The translations under genes were made by a program, and so were the position numbers. The notes below the pieces were generated by a model. That model was not told the DNA's origin. It searched no databases and saw nothing but the letters and a program-made list of their open reading frames with translations. A stretch of 64,000 nt of DNA from an uncultured Mycobacterium sp. (GTDB lineage: Bacteria > Actinomycetota > Actinomycetes > Mycobacteriales > Mycobacteriaceae): positions 1-64,000 of the forward strand of contig FLQS01000028.1 of assembly GCA_900078375.1 (NCBI GenBank), written 5' to 3'. Shown here piece by piece: positions 49,005-57,299 of this stretch. Within the stretch, counting starts at the first letter, position 1. Every line of letters begins with the position of its first letter.

Positions 49005-52000
49005 CTAAGGTCGTCGACTTGCCGGTCGATGCCACGCCCAGCCAGGCAGCGTTTCGAGTCGGGCGACACGGTGTGGGTGAGAAAGGCTCATATCCCCATG
49101 GAGGTTGTGGCTGCGCTGCTTGCACACCCAGGCACCCAGTCTGACGCCCTCGTCGGTGACATGGGTGGCCGTCGGCCTGGCGTGACCGGTAGCGTCGGCG
49201 AAACGGCGCAACGCCTCGAAGTACCCGTCCCATATGTCGTCAGTGCTTGGGGCTTCCCAGAACCAGCCGGGCAACCCCTGCAAGCGGGCGCAGCGTTCCG
49301 CGCTGAGTTGGCCCCGCCGATATTTTCGGCGTTGGTCTTGGACCCACTGCCCCAGCCGGTGCCCCGACCGGGTGACGATGGACTTGCCGGGGGCGGCCGA
49401 CCCGGTTTCACCGTAGAAGGCAGTCAGCTCGGCGAAGCCGTCCTCCCACAAAGCGTCAGCGACACTCCACACCCAGCCCGGTAGGGCCTCCAAGCGCCCG
49501 ATTCGTTCGGGGAAACTCTTCGCCATCGCGCCCCGCGAATAGGCGACCCGCTGGGCTGACACCCAGTGTCCCAGTGCTAATCCACTGGCGGTGATTGTTC
49601 CTTGTAGCGGGTTGGCGTGGCCGTGCTCGGCGGCATAGGCGGCCAGCTCGGAGAAGGACTGTTCCCACGCCAGGTCACGCAGGGTCCAGGACCACCCGGG
49701 GAGGCTTTCCAGGCGGCGACGGCGGTGCTCGCTCAGCGCCCCGGCAGAGGCTGCCTTGCGTTGATCACGGACCCAGGTGTCGATGTTGGCGCCGGTGGGG
49801 GAGAGGTACTTCCGGCCGGGATAAGCGTTGTCGTGGCTGTCGATGTAGCGGCGGAGGTCAACGAAATTCTGTTCCCAGCGCGAGTCGGCGACGTTCCACG
49901 CCCAGCCGGGCAGTTGTTCCAGTAGTGCGATGTGCTTGGGGGACAGGCGGGCCTCGGCGAAGGCCTTCCGCTGGGCCGTTACCCAAAGACCTAGCGCGAC
50001 GTTGTCGTCCGTCATGTGTCGTTTGGGCGGGCTCGCGTGTCCGTGCTCAACCGCGTAGTCCCGCAAGGCGTCAAGGAAGTCACTCCACTCATCGAGCTGG
50101 CGGGTTGAGGACCGGGGGGATCGTCGGGGCACATCGCCCCGTTCCCAGGTCCAGCCCGGCAGCGCCTCCAGGCGGCTTCGCTGCCGTGGGCCGAGCTTCT
50201 CCCTACGGGAAGGAGTACGTAGCGCTGCTACCCATTCGCCCAGTGCAATGTCGGCGGGTGAGACGTAGTCGAACGGGGGAGCTGCGTGGCCGTGCTCTTC
50301 GGTGTAGTCGACCAGGGCGGCGAACGATGGCTCCCACGTGGGCGTTTGCCGGTGATCCCAGGACCATCCGGGGAGGTCTTCGAGGCGCTTGCGTCGTTCG
50401 TCGCTGAGTTTGTCGCGCACCCCGGGGCGGCGTAGACCGACCACCCACTGATTCAGGTTGGCCCGGGTCGCGGCGTTGTAATCCCTCGGAGGATAGGCGT
50501 GCCCGTGTTCGTCGGCGTAGGCCGCCAGCGCGGCGAAGTTCTCCTCCCATCGGGCATCGAGGGCGTTCCACGCCCAGCCAGGCAGCTCCTCTAGCCGGTC
50601 CACCCGGTCGAGGATCAGACGGCCGTAGGAGTGCCGTTTGCGCTGATCGGACACCCAGCGCCCGAGCGGGAAGCCGTCGGGGGAGAGGTAGTCCTGTGGC
50701 GGCCGGCTATGACCCTGGTCGGCGACGTAGCGGTGAAGCCGCGCGAGGGCTTCTTCCCACTGTGCCGTCAAGGTGTCCACGGTGTGGACGCTGAAGGCAC
50801 GCAGGAATTGCTCGGCCAGGTGCGGCGGCAGATCAGCGGGCAGGTGGATGTCGAGGAGATCGGTGCTAATCGGTCCGCTGTCGTCGCCGATCGATGGTTC
50901 CTTGAGGGCGTCCCGGACCCGCGCAAGGTCCTGTCGGATGCTGGGGTCGTGGCTTTCCAGAGCCGTGAGCACCTGCCGGGCGCGCTTGAAATGACTGATG
51001 TCTATTGCATTTTCGGCGTCTTGGGTGTCGTCGACCGTCACCGACAGGATGATCAGCGAGGGGCGGTCGTGATAGGGGTTCTTGCGGATGGCGCGGCCCA
51101 CCGCCTGGGCTACGTCGACCTCTGAGGAGCGTGGCTCGGCGAACAGCACTGCGTCCAGGCTCGGGACGTTGATGCCCTCAGTCAGCGCGCGAGCGTTGGT
51201 CACGACGTTCCAGCGATCAGGATCGTGGCGGCTCAAGGTGTCCACCGCGGCTAAGCGGTCCGGCAGCTTGGACGTGCCGTCGATGTGGGTGACGTAGGCC
51301 AACCGGCCGTCACGAGTCAGGCCTTTTGCGGTCAACAATGCGTGAGTCCGGGCGAAGGTCCCCGCAAATTCCTTGGAGGCTGCGATGGTGTTGTGAAAAG
51401 CCAGCACGCTGGACAGCTCGTAGTCGGCGGCGGCTTGAGTCAGAGCGATCGACGCCGCGACGTGATCGGCCCGGGCGCGGCCCTCGTCGCCGGCCGCGAG
51501 GCTGATGAGCCGCAGATCCTTCAGGGCGGCCCCCACCGTCGAATCTGACACCGCGATCACTGCCACCTTAAAGTCCGCCAGAATGCCGCGCTCGATCGCT
51601 TCGCGGGTCGACAGTGTGAAGGCCCGGTGGCCGTAGAGCTCCTGATCGTCCATGGACGCCACGGAACGCCGCGACCGCCGCCCCGAGCGAGGCCGCGGAC
51701 CGGTGTGCTCCCTGGGGGTGGCGGTGAAAAAGAGCCGGTGGGCTGCGGGAATGAGTCGCTGGTCGAGGATCGCGGCGAACGGTTTGCCGTGTCGGCCGGC
51801 CGTGCGGTGTGCTTCGTCGCAGACGACCACACTCCAGACGCCGGCACCGAACCGCTTGTGCGCGGCGGTGATCACGCCCAGCGATTGATACGTCGCGAAC
51901 ACGATTCGGGTATCGACAGTGTCAGCAAGCCACTGCGCCAAGGTTTCTGGACTTGTCGTGCTGGGCACGGAGAGTTCATCGCCGCCGATGTCTTCATCGT

Positions 52001-52313
52001 CGAGGCCGCCGCCGATCTTGTCCGAACACACCGCCAATGCCGCAAAGGGATAAGGAAACTGAGCGCGCCACGCCCGGTAGGTCTGCTCCAACAATCCCAG
52101 TGTCGGAAACAGGACCAATGCCGAACCTGGCCTACCGGCAAGAAGTTTCGCCGTGGCGGCGGACGCCATCAGAGTCTTTCCAGTGCCGCACCCACTGACC
52201 CAGATCGCTCGCTCATCTGCCGGACTGGCCGCCGCGACGGCCGCCCGCTGGTAGTCCCGCAACTCCAGGGCGCCCGGCCGCGTCAACGCTGTGGAGTCCC
52301 GCTTCATCGACAC
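49005..52313 (-). CDS. DEAH-box helicase with eight helicase-associated repeats
   Basis: The 1102-aa protein has a superfamily-2 helicase core: Walker A SGCGTGKTLMASA, DEAH box VVCDEAHRTAG, motif III LFFTATPRE and motif VI QAVGRAIRKNP. It is followed from about residue 515 by eight tandem helicase-associated domains of about 70 residues. Each runs from W-E-x-x-F, through Y-x-x-E-H-G-H-A-x-P and L-G-x-W-V-x-x-Q-R, to L-E-x-L-P-G-W-x-W. The type ISP-like segment MDDQELYGHRAFTL shows kinship with restriction helicases. Such proteins occur in actinobacterial genomic islands, and a nucleic-acid defence role is plausible but unproven. Confidence 0.85.
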   Translation of the reverse strand: MSMKRDSTALTRPGALELRDYQRAAVAAASPADERAIWVSGCGTGKTLMASAATAKLLAGRPGSALVLFPTLGLLEQTYRAWRAQFPYPFAALAVCSDKIGGGLDDEDIGGDELSVPSTTSPETLAQWLADTVDTRIVFATYQSLGVITAAHKRFGAGVWSVVVCDEAHRTAGRHGKPFAAILDQRLIPAAHRLFFTATPREHTGPRPRSGRRSRRSVASMDDQELYGHRAFTLSTREAIERGILADFKVAVIAVSDSTVGAALKDLRLISLAAGDEGRARADHVAASIALTQAAADYELSSVLAFHNTIAASKEFAGTFARTHALLTAKGLTRDGRLAYVTHIDGTSKLPDRLAAVDTLSRHDPDRWNVVTNARALTEGINVPSLDAVLFAEPRSSEVDVAQAVGRAIRKNPYHDRPSLIILSVTVDDTQDAENAIDISHFKRARQVLTALESHDPSIRQDLARVRDALKEPSIGDDSGPISTDLLDIHLPADLPPHLAEQFLRAFSVHTVDTLTAQWEEALARLHRYVADQGHSRPPQDYLSPDGFPLGRWVSDQRKRHSYGRLILDRVDRLEELPGWAWNALDARWEENFAALAAYADEHGHAYPPRDYNAATRANLNQWVVGLRRPGVRDKLSDERRKRLEDLPGWSWDHRQTPTWEPSFAALVDYTEEHGHAAPPFDYVSPADIALGEWVAALRTPSRREKLGPRQRSRLEALPGWTWERGDVPRRSPRSSTRQLDEWSDFLDALRDYAVEHGHASPPKRHMTDDNVALGLWVTAQRKAFAEARLSPKHIALLEQLPGWAWNVADSRWEQNFVDLRRYIDSHDNAYPGRKYLSPTGANIDTWVRDQRKAASAGALSEHRRRRLESLPGWSWTLRDLAWEQSFSELAAYAAEHGHANPLQGTITASGLALGHWVSAQRVAYSRGAMAKSFPERIGRLEALPGWVWSVADALWEDGFAELTAFYGETGSAAPGKSIVTRSGHRLGQWVQDQRRKYRRGQLSAERCARLQGLPGWFWEAPSTDDIWDGYFEALRRFADATGHARPTATHVTDEGVRLGAWVCKQRSHNLHGDMSLSHPHRVARLETLPGWAWHRPASRRP

Positions 52314-52364
52314 CAGCTAATTATGCGTCGCCCGCTGACCCCGGGATGCCGCGCCGCCCGTCCG

Positions 52365-53090
52365 CTATTGCCCGGTCACTTTATCGGCGATCCTGCCGGC
52401 CACGGCTGCAGCTGAGTCACCAGGGGCAGCCGAACAGGTCAGAACATCGACGACGATGTTCAGGGCTGCTGTCAAGGCTCGCTGGCATGCCCAACTGTCG
52501 CTGTCGTGCTCGGTGACCGTCACCGACAGGATGTTGTTCTTCTGGACCGCGGGTCCGACGTCCCACACCGTGGCCGCCTGGCCACCACCAGGGCTGTAGG
52601 TATAGCGACCGGGTGCGCAGCTAGGCCACTTTCGCGTAGACATGGAGAGGAACGCGGCGGCGGCCGGAGCGTCGGGGAATTCGATCACGGCCTGGTGCGC
52701 AAGGTGCGCGTAATCCTCGCCCGGTTCGTGCACGCTCTGCATGCGCGCAGATGTCCAGTTGGTCCCTGCGTACACCTGCTCTTGGCCCATGCTGCTGACC
52801 GCGAGGCAGTCGATCGGCGTGGTGTACGCGCTGTCATCGACGAGGGTGCTCTTCGTCGTGTCCGCGGCCATGCCGGACGCACCCATCGCGGCGTCGACCT
52901 CCGCGCCGGTCAAGAGGACACCTTCGAGGTCCACCGCGGCTCGGGCGGCTGCTCCGGGTTCTTGTTGCCCCGCAACCGTTGTCGTGCATCCGGAGGTAGC
53001 AGCCACCACGCCGATGGTGACGATCGTCCAGCTCAACGGTCTCGCTTTATGCCAGCCGGCACGCCGGCGGATGTCAAGGTAGCGGGTCAC
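52365..53090 (-). CDS. Putative lipoprotein with PknH-type extracellular sensor domain
   Basis: The 241-aa product has an N-terminal signal (PLSWTIVTIGVVAATSGC) with a lipobox-like ATSGC, followed by a domain with four conserved-looking Cys (PIDCLAVSS, WPSCAPGRY, WACQRAL, VLTCSAAP) and the repeats DAPAAAAFLSMSTRKWPSC. This fits the PknH extracellular sensor family, which is common among mycobacterial lipoproteins. It overlaps the next gene by four bases (GTGA/ATGA type), so the two are co-transcribed. The ligand is unknown. Confidence 0.75.
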   Translation of the reverse strand: MTRYLDIRRRAGWHKARPLSWTIVTIGVVAATSGCTTTVAGQQEPGAAARAAVDLEGVLLTGAEVDAAMGASGMAADTTKSTLVDDSAYTTPIDCLAVSSMGQEQVYAGTNWTSARMQSVHEPGEDYAHLAHQAVIEFPDAPAAAAFLSMSTRKWPSCAPGRYTYSPGGGQAATVWDVGPAVQKNNILSVTVTEHDSDSWACQRALTAALNIVVDVLTCSAAPGDSAAAVAGRIADKVTGQ

Positions 53091-54145
53091 CTGTTCTCGG
53101 CCTTGAGGAGCTGCTCGATGATGGTGTCGGTGATGGTCGGAATGGCGGGCCGGTCGAGCGCCTCGGGGTGGAACCGCAGCAGATGGGGCTGCGCGCCACG
53201 ATCGCCGAAGCCATCGACCTTTCCGTCTGCCGAGCGCTGGTAGTCGGAGATGACATCGAGGATGCCCAGGTAGTCGAGCACGCGATGTCCGGCTTCGAAG
53301 GAGTCTCGGCTCAGCCCGTAGTGCAGTTTTCGTGGCCCGGAGGGGAGTGGCTGAGGCGTGTCACCGTGCATGCTCCGCATGCGTGCAGCGATGAGGAGAA
53401 GTACCAGTTCGCTGTCTTCCAGTACGTGGATCCAGCCGTTGGTGAACAGAGACGTTGGGACGGTGAAGAACTCGTTGTCCTGCTCGGGCACTCGGTAGAC
53501 GCTGTTGTCGCCAGTGGGGCGGGCGTCTTCGCGTTTGAGCACGAAGTCTTCGTAGCGGCGGTGGGTGCCTTTGGCGGGCGGGACGCTGATCAGCTTTTCT
53601 TTATCCAGCCTGATCAGGCTGGACTGGAGTTGGCGGGCCTTCTTGGTGGGGACGTCGATGAAGATCCGGCCTTCAAGAGCGTCCTGGGCGTCGGTGGCGA
53701 TGTAGTCCGACCACGCTGTCTGCCCATCCCCGCCTTTCAGTGGCAGCTCGTTGCGCGTCGCTGTCTGCCCGGGGGCCAGGCGCATCTGGGCTTCGAATAG
53801 CGCGGTCAGGATGAACGACAGCGACCTGCCCCGCGGGGACATCAATCGGGTACCGGGCGGCCGCTGATACCGCCGGGTCGCGTTGCGAGTCGTGGTGTCC
53901 GCCCCTGAGTCAGGGGACTGCAGACGTAGGAAGCCGTGCCGGAGGCGAAAATCCCCCGGCGCCGTCACGCGATTCGATAGCAGTTCCTGCAATCGGTCTC
54001 CCGCGTCGGCCACCGAACGTTCCATTTGGGTCAGTCGGTTCAGCCGCGTCTTGAGTACGGCGCACTCCCGAGCGTTTGGTGGCCGAGCGATGCTCAGCTC
54101 GAAGAAGTACCGCACCTGACCATCTTCAAGTGTGATTCGTGTCAC
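53087..54145 (-). CDS. Hypothetical protein, 352 aa, possible winged-helix
   Basis: The product has a helical region in the first third (LKTRLNRLTQMERSVADAGD), then segments typical of tandem winged helices: RGRSLSFILTALFEAQMRLA, LQSSLIRLDKEKLISVPPAK and VLLLIAARMRSM. A similar arrangement is seen in replication-initiation or regulatory proteins of actinobacterial elements, but no specific family is evident. It overlaps the lipoprotein gene. The promoter probably lies in the interval that also contains an interrupted palindrome. Confidence 0.65.
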   Translation of the reverse strand: MTRITLEDGQVRYFFELSIARPPNARECAVLKTRLNRLTQMERSVADAGDRLQELLSNRVTAPGDFRLRHGFLRLQSPDSGADTTTRNATRRYQRPPGTRLMSPRGRSLSFILTALFEAQMRLAPGQTATRNELPLKGGDGQTAWSDYIATDAQDALEGRIFIDVPTKKARQLQSSLIRLDKEKLISVPPAKGTHRRYEDFVLKREDARPTGDNSVYRVPEQDNEFFTVPTSLFTNGWIHVLEDSELVLLLIAARMRSMHGDTPQPLPSGPRKLHYGLSRDSFEAGHRVLDYLGILDVISDYQRSADGKVDGFGDRGAQPHLLRFHPEALDRPAIPTITDTIIEQLLKAENR

Positions 54146-54180
54146 TATTAGTCCTGACCTCTACGGTTTGGCCACAACGC

Positions 54181-54239
54181 CTTAACCCTCCTAAAAAGAC
54201 GCCTCGCCGCCATTGACGTGGTCTTTTCGGCGGGTTAAG
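54181..54239. repeat. Interrupted inverted repeat
   Basis: CTTAACCC (54181-54188) pairs with GGGTTAAG (54232-54239), and AAAAGAC (54194-54200) pairs with GTCTTTT (54221-54227). The two nested stems are symmetric about a 20-base loop. It lies upstream of the 352-aa gene (starts 54145, minus strand) and could be an operator or a terminator. Confidence 0.5.
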
Positions 54240-54415
54240 CCGTTATTGAGAGCGTAGCACGGCCCCCGGCCAAGTCGCGTACAACGGTAATCGATGCACG
54301 TCAGCGGCTTGCGAATCCACCGCCACGGTGGAGGACCCGAACCAACGAAGCGGCCCTCGGGGGCGTAATCCCCGAAGGCCGCGGTGCGCCATCCCACGAG
54401 ATATGGAGGAACACA

Positions 54416-54610
54416 ATGTCCACGGTACCGTCCTCGCGGTCTTCCCAGGACCCCAATCATCCACCGGCCGAACGCCTGCCCCTGCGCTGGGTAGTGATCG
54501 CACTGCTCGCCGTCGCCGCCGCAGGGGTTGGCTACCTCGCGGCGGGCGTCGTCACCGCCATCGTCACCGCGTGCACCGTGGCGACCGCGCTGCACAAGAT
54601 CATCGCGTAA
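54416..54610 (+). CDS. Small membrane protein, 64 aa
   Basis: The product has a hydrophilic N-terminus and one or two hydrophobic segments (WVVIALLAVAAAGVGYLAAG then VVTAIVTACTVATALHK). TATGGAGGAACACA before the ATG is a strong ribosome binding site. No family is recognised. It could be a holin-like or anchor protein, but there is no supporting context. Confidence 0.65.
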   Translation: MSTVPSSRSSQDPNHPPAERLPLRWVVIALLAVAAAGVGYLAAGVVTAIVTACTVATALHKIIA

Positions 54611-54782
54611 CCCCGCCGCGCTGCACGCATGGTCGGCGCATCCCGCGAGCTCCTCACGGTGGGATGCGCCGACCGAACGGGTGCCTTAGGACACGCAATA
54701 CCGAAATCAGCGATGCGCTGAAGTTTCTCGGGCGGCCAGGCAGTGCGGGCCTGGCCCTACCGGGGGCGTCGTCTGCAAACGG

Positions 54783-55271
54783 TCAGGGTGCCTCTTCCTG
54801 AGACTGCCGTCCTTGAGATGCCAACGCGTCCAGGTAGGCGTCGTGGTAGCGCGTGATCGCCATCCGCTCGGTGGTGAAGTGCTCTAGCACGCCGGTGATA
54901 AGCGGTTGGCCACGCAGCGACGACGCCATGCGGTCGCGGGGCCAGTGACCAAAGCTCATCAGGTCGATACCGAGCGTCTGCTGCGGGTACTCGCGGGCCT
55001 CAGTGATGTCGTTGCGGACCGCCTCCAGCTCAGTATCCAAACGCCGCAGAGCGGAGGCCGCACGACGAAGGTGCCGGTCACGCTGATCCTTGAGCAAGCT
55101 GACGCATTCACCCCAGCTGGGAATCTGTTGGCGGGGAAAGTAGACGTGACCCGCTTTGCCTCGGACAACCTGGGGGAGCAGACCGTCTCCCGCCATCATC
55201 TTGAGGATGTCGGTCGGAATGCCGCACAGCTCTGAGGCTTCCGAGAGCTTGGCCAGGTCGGGCTCACTCAC
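54783..55271 (-). CDS. Hypothetical protein with MerR-like N-terminus, 162 aa
   Basis: The N-terminal 60 residues (LSEASELCGIPTDILKMMAG, then GKAGHVYFPRQQIPSW) resemble a MerR/excisionase-type winged helix. A helical part follows (RRAASALRRLDTELEAVRND) and a C-terminal helix. It overlaps the upstream XRE-type gene by four bases, so the pair is one transcription unit. A regulatory function is likely; the target is unknown. Confidence 0.65.
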   Translation of the reverse strand: MSEPDLAKLSEASELCGIPTDILKMMAGDGLLPQVVRGKAGHVYFPRQQIPSWGECVSLLKDQRDRHLRRAASALRRLDTELEAVRNDITEAREYPQQTLGIDLMSFGHWPRDRMASSLRGQPLITGVLEHFTTERMAITRYHDAYLDALASQGRQSQEEAP

Positions 55272-56512
55272 TGTCGCGACCCACCTTCCTCGGACCTACC
55301 CGCCGCCTCGGGGCGGTCCGGAGAGAGCCGGTCGAGCGGCGTGCCGGTCGCGACGGCAGATGGGGTTGGGGTGTCCATGATGGCGGCTTCAACGATCGCG
55401 CTGATGACGTCGCTGGGATAGTCGGGCAGCCGATGCGCGTCATACTCCTCGCCGGTGGCGCCAACGGGCGCGGGCGAGACGGTGACGGTGATCGGCACGG
55501 TGGAATTGAGTTCGCGGAGCTTGGCTTCGATCGTCGCGGTGAGGCGCACTGCGTAGTCGACGTAGTCCGCCTGGCGTTGATTGTCCAGGGCGTCGCGCAG
55601 CGCGCCGATCTCATCAAACGCTTGCTCGTAGGCGACCTCGCCCGGGGTGTCGGGGCGACTGTTCTTGGCTTCTTCTAACAGTTCCTCGACGACGGGCAAC
55701 TTCTCGGCGTAGTCAGGTGGCCAGTCCGCGTATTGGGCGACGACGAGGTGACCGTCTTCGACACTTACCCAATCGATTCCGGCCAGGCGTGGGTCATCGG
55801 TGGAGAATGGCCCGGGTCCGGGTGGGATGTCATCGGGGAGCGCGACGGCCTCCTCCCTGGCCATGAGCTCCATTTCGGCGGCCTGGTAGTCGTCCTCGGT
55901 GGTGTCCGTGGAGTACGCCAGGACCGCCTCTACCCACAAGTCGACGGTGATGGGGTCGGTGCGGTGGCGCATGAGGTCGACGTTGTCAGCCGCGGTGGAG
56001 TTCAGGGTTTGACGAACGCACTCGGCTTCCCATGAGCCCGACCGGCCGGCGAGGATGGTTTCAATGCCACCAACGTTGGCAGCAGCGCCGGCAAGGGCGA
56101 GGGTGACGAACTCGGCCCAGTCGATCGGCAGCGCAGCGCGGGGGTCTGGGTTGGGTTCCCATCCTCCCGAACTGGCTTGGCGCATAGGCTGATTCGTCAG
56201 TCGAGTGGCCTCGGTAAGGACGGCAATGGCATCCTGGAGGACCTCCGTGTAGGGCCGGGGCTGCGCGGCATGCTCGGCAGTGAGATAGCCGGTGTCAAAC
56301 AAAGCGGCAGAGAGCACGTCGCGGTACGCGCGTCCGATGACCCGGGCAACCGCAACGAGATTCGCGCGTTCCGGCAGCCGGCGGACCCCGTTGGTCCGCC
56401 ACTTACGCAGATTCTCCCGCGTGACGCCAATGCGGCGGGCGAGCTCGGCCTCACTGACCCCGTGGGCGCTCTTGTACCGGTCAATCAGCTCGACGAGGCG
56501 GGGGGTTGCCAT
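55268..56512 (-). CDS. XRE-family HTH protein, 414 aa
   Basis: The N-terminal domain is a Cro/C1-type HTH (YKSAHGVSEAELARRIGVTR, then ENLRKWRTNGVRRLP). The remainder (residues 80-414) is mostly helical and acidic, without a recognised domain. The start at ATG 56512 is preferred over 56548 because a good promoter (TTGACA, 16-17 bases, GAATACT) ends about eight bases before it. This implies leaderless or near-leaderless translation, common in mycobacteria. It heads a two-gene operon. Confidence 0.75.
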   Translation of the reverse strand: MATPRLVELIDRYKSAHGVSEAELARRIGVTRENLRKWRTNGVRRLPERANLVAVARVIGRAYRDVLSAALFDTGYLTAEHAAQPRPYTEVLQDAIAVLTEATRLTNQPMRQASSGGWEPNPDPRAALPIDWAEFVTLALAGAAANVGGIETILAGRSGSWEAECVRQTLNSTAADNVDLMRHRTDPITVDLWVEAVLAYSTDTTEDDYQAAEMELMAREEAVALPDDIPPGPGPFSTDDPRLAGIDWVSVEDGHLVVAQYADWPPDYAEKLPVVEELLEEAKNSRPDTPGEVAYEQAFDEIGALRDALDNQRQADYVDYAVRLTATIEAKLRELNSTVPITVTVSPAPVGATGEEYDAHRLPDYPSDVISAIVEAAIMDTPTPSAVATGTPLDRLSPDRPEAAGRSEEGGSRQ

Positions 56513-56519
56513 GCCGCCA

Positions 56520-56548
56520 AGTATTCTGCCAAGATGAAAGAGTGTCAA
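56520..56548 (-). promoter_or_regulatory. Sigma-70-type promoter of the XRE-family gene
   Basis: On the minus strand TTGACA (56548-56543) is separated by 16 or 17 bases from GAATAC/AATACT (56526-56520), which is seven bases before the ATG. The transcript would start at or very near the start codon. Confidence 0.6.
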
Positions 56549-56594
56549 GGCTCAGTACGCGGTACCGCCAACCGTTAGTTGACATAATCTCGGT

Positions 56595-56621
56595 TATCGG
56601 CTAAATATCAGGCTACCGATA
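56595..56621. promoter_or_regulatory. Inverted repeat upstream of the toxin-antitoxin genes
   Basis: TATCGG and CCGATA form inverted arms separated by 15 bases, and CAGGCTA occurs twice nearby (56609 and 56632). Antitoxin promoters usually carry such operators for autoregulation. Confidence 0.45.
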
Positions 56622-56637
56622 GGCCAGAAACCAGGCT

Positions 56638-56919
56638 ATGATCGATGGTATGAAACAAGTGCCGTTATCGGAGGCCAAGGACAAACTCTCCGCGCTGGTC
56701 GAGGAGGCCGACACCACCCACGAGATCATTCAAATCACTCGGCACGGACGCGTCGCCGCAGTCATCATGTCTGCCGATGACCTGGAGTCGCTCAACGAAA
56801 CATTGCATGCATTGCGAACCCCAGGCGTCGTCGACGAGCTGGCCCAGGCTGACGTTGACTATGCCGCAGGAAATACGATCAGCGGCAACGACATTCGTCA
56901 GCGCTACGGCCTGCAGTGA
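56638..56919 (+). CDS. Phd/YefM-type antitoxin
   Basis: The 93-aa product has the Phd/YefM N-terminal DNA-binding fold (PLSEAKDKLSALVEEADTTH, then IIQITRHGRVAAVIMSADDL), followed by an acidic toxin-neutralising tail. It overlaps the next gene by four bases. The alternative start at 56650 (MKQVPLSEA) would remove four residues. The pair is expected to be autoregulated from the inverted repeat upstream. Confidence 0.88.
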   Translation: MIDGMKQVPLSEAKDKLSALVEEADTTHEIIQITRHGRVAAVIMSADDLESLNETLHALRTPGVVDELAQADVDYAAGNTISGNDIRQRYGLQ

Positions 56920-57194
56920 ACCAGCGCGATGGTGAGTGGTCGGTCGATCTGTCGCCATCGGCGGCCCGGGCGCTCGACCAACTGCCACACAAGGTGGCGG
57001 CCGCCATCGCCGAGTTCATCACCGCGACACTGCCGACCGACCCGTATCGGATGTCCAAACCGTTGCGCTTTCAGCTCGAAGGCTGGCGGGTGGCACGACG
57101 CGGCGAGTACCGGGTGACGTTTCGGGCACTCCCCGACGACGGTGGGCTCTATATCGGCCGCATCGAACACCGCGCACACGCCTACCGCCGGTGA
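56916..57194 (+). CDS. RelE/ParE-superfamily toxin
   Basis: The 92-aa product has the RelE fold pattern: SVDLSPSAARALDQLPHKVA, then LRFQLEGWRVARRGEYRVTF and the final strands GLYIGRIEHRAHAYRR. The C-terminal basic and aromatic residues (RRGEYR, HRAHAYRR) match RNA-cleaving RelE toxins rather than gyrase-targeting ParE. It follows the antitoxin with a four-base overlap. It would stabilise the plasmid. Confidence 0.88.
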   Translation: MNQRDGEWSVDLSPSAARALDQLPHKVAAAIAEFITATLPTDPYRMSKPLRFQLEGWRVARRGEYRVTFRALPDDGGLYIGRIEHRAHAYRR

Positions 57195-57215
57195 AGCCGG
57201 ACTCCGTAAGGCAGG

Positions 57216-57244
57216 CACTTATTCGTCACAGTGACGAATAAGTG
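57216..57244. repeat. 29-bp palindrome downstream of the toxin gene
   Basis: CACTTATTCGTCAC and its complement flank a single central base. The core TCGTCACAGTGACGA is shared with 39838-39852. It may be a bidirectional terminator after the toxin gene or a protein-binding site before the next gene. Confidence 0.65.
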
Positions 57245-57299
57245 AGTGCAGGGAGTTCTTTCCTACGACGATCGCAGGACAGTGACGGGAGGCTTTGAG

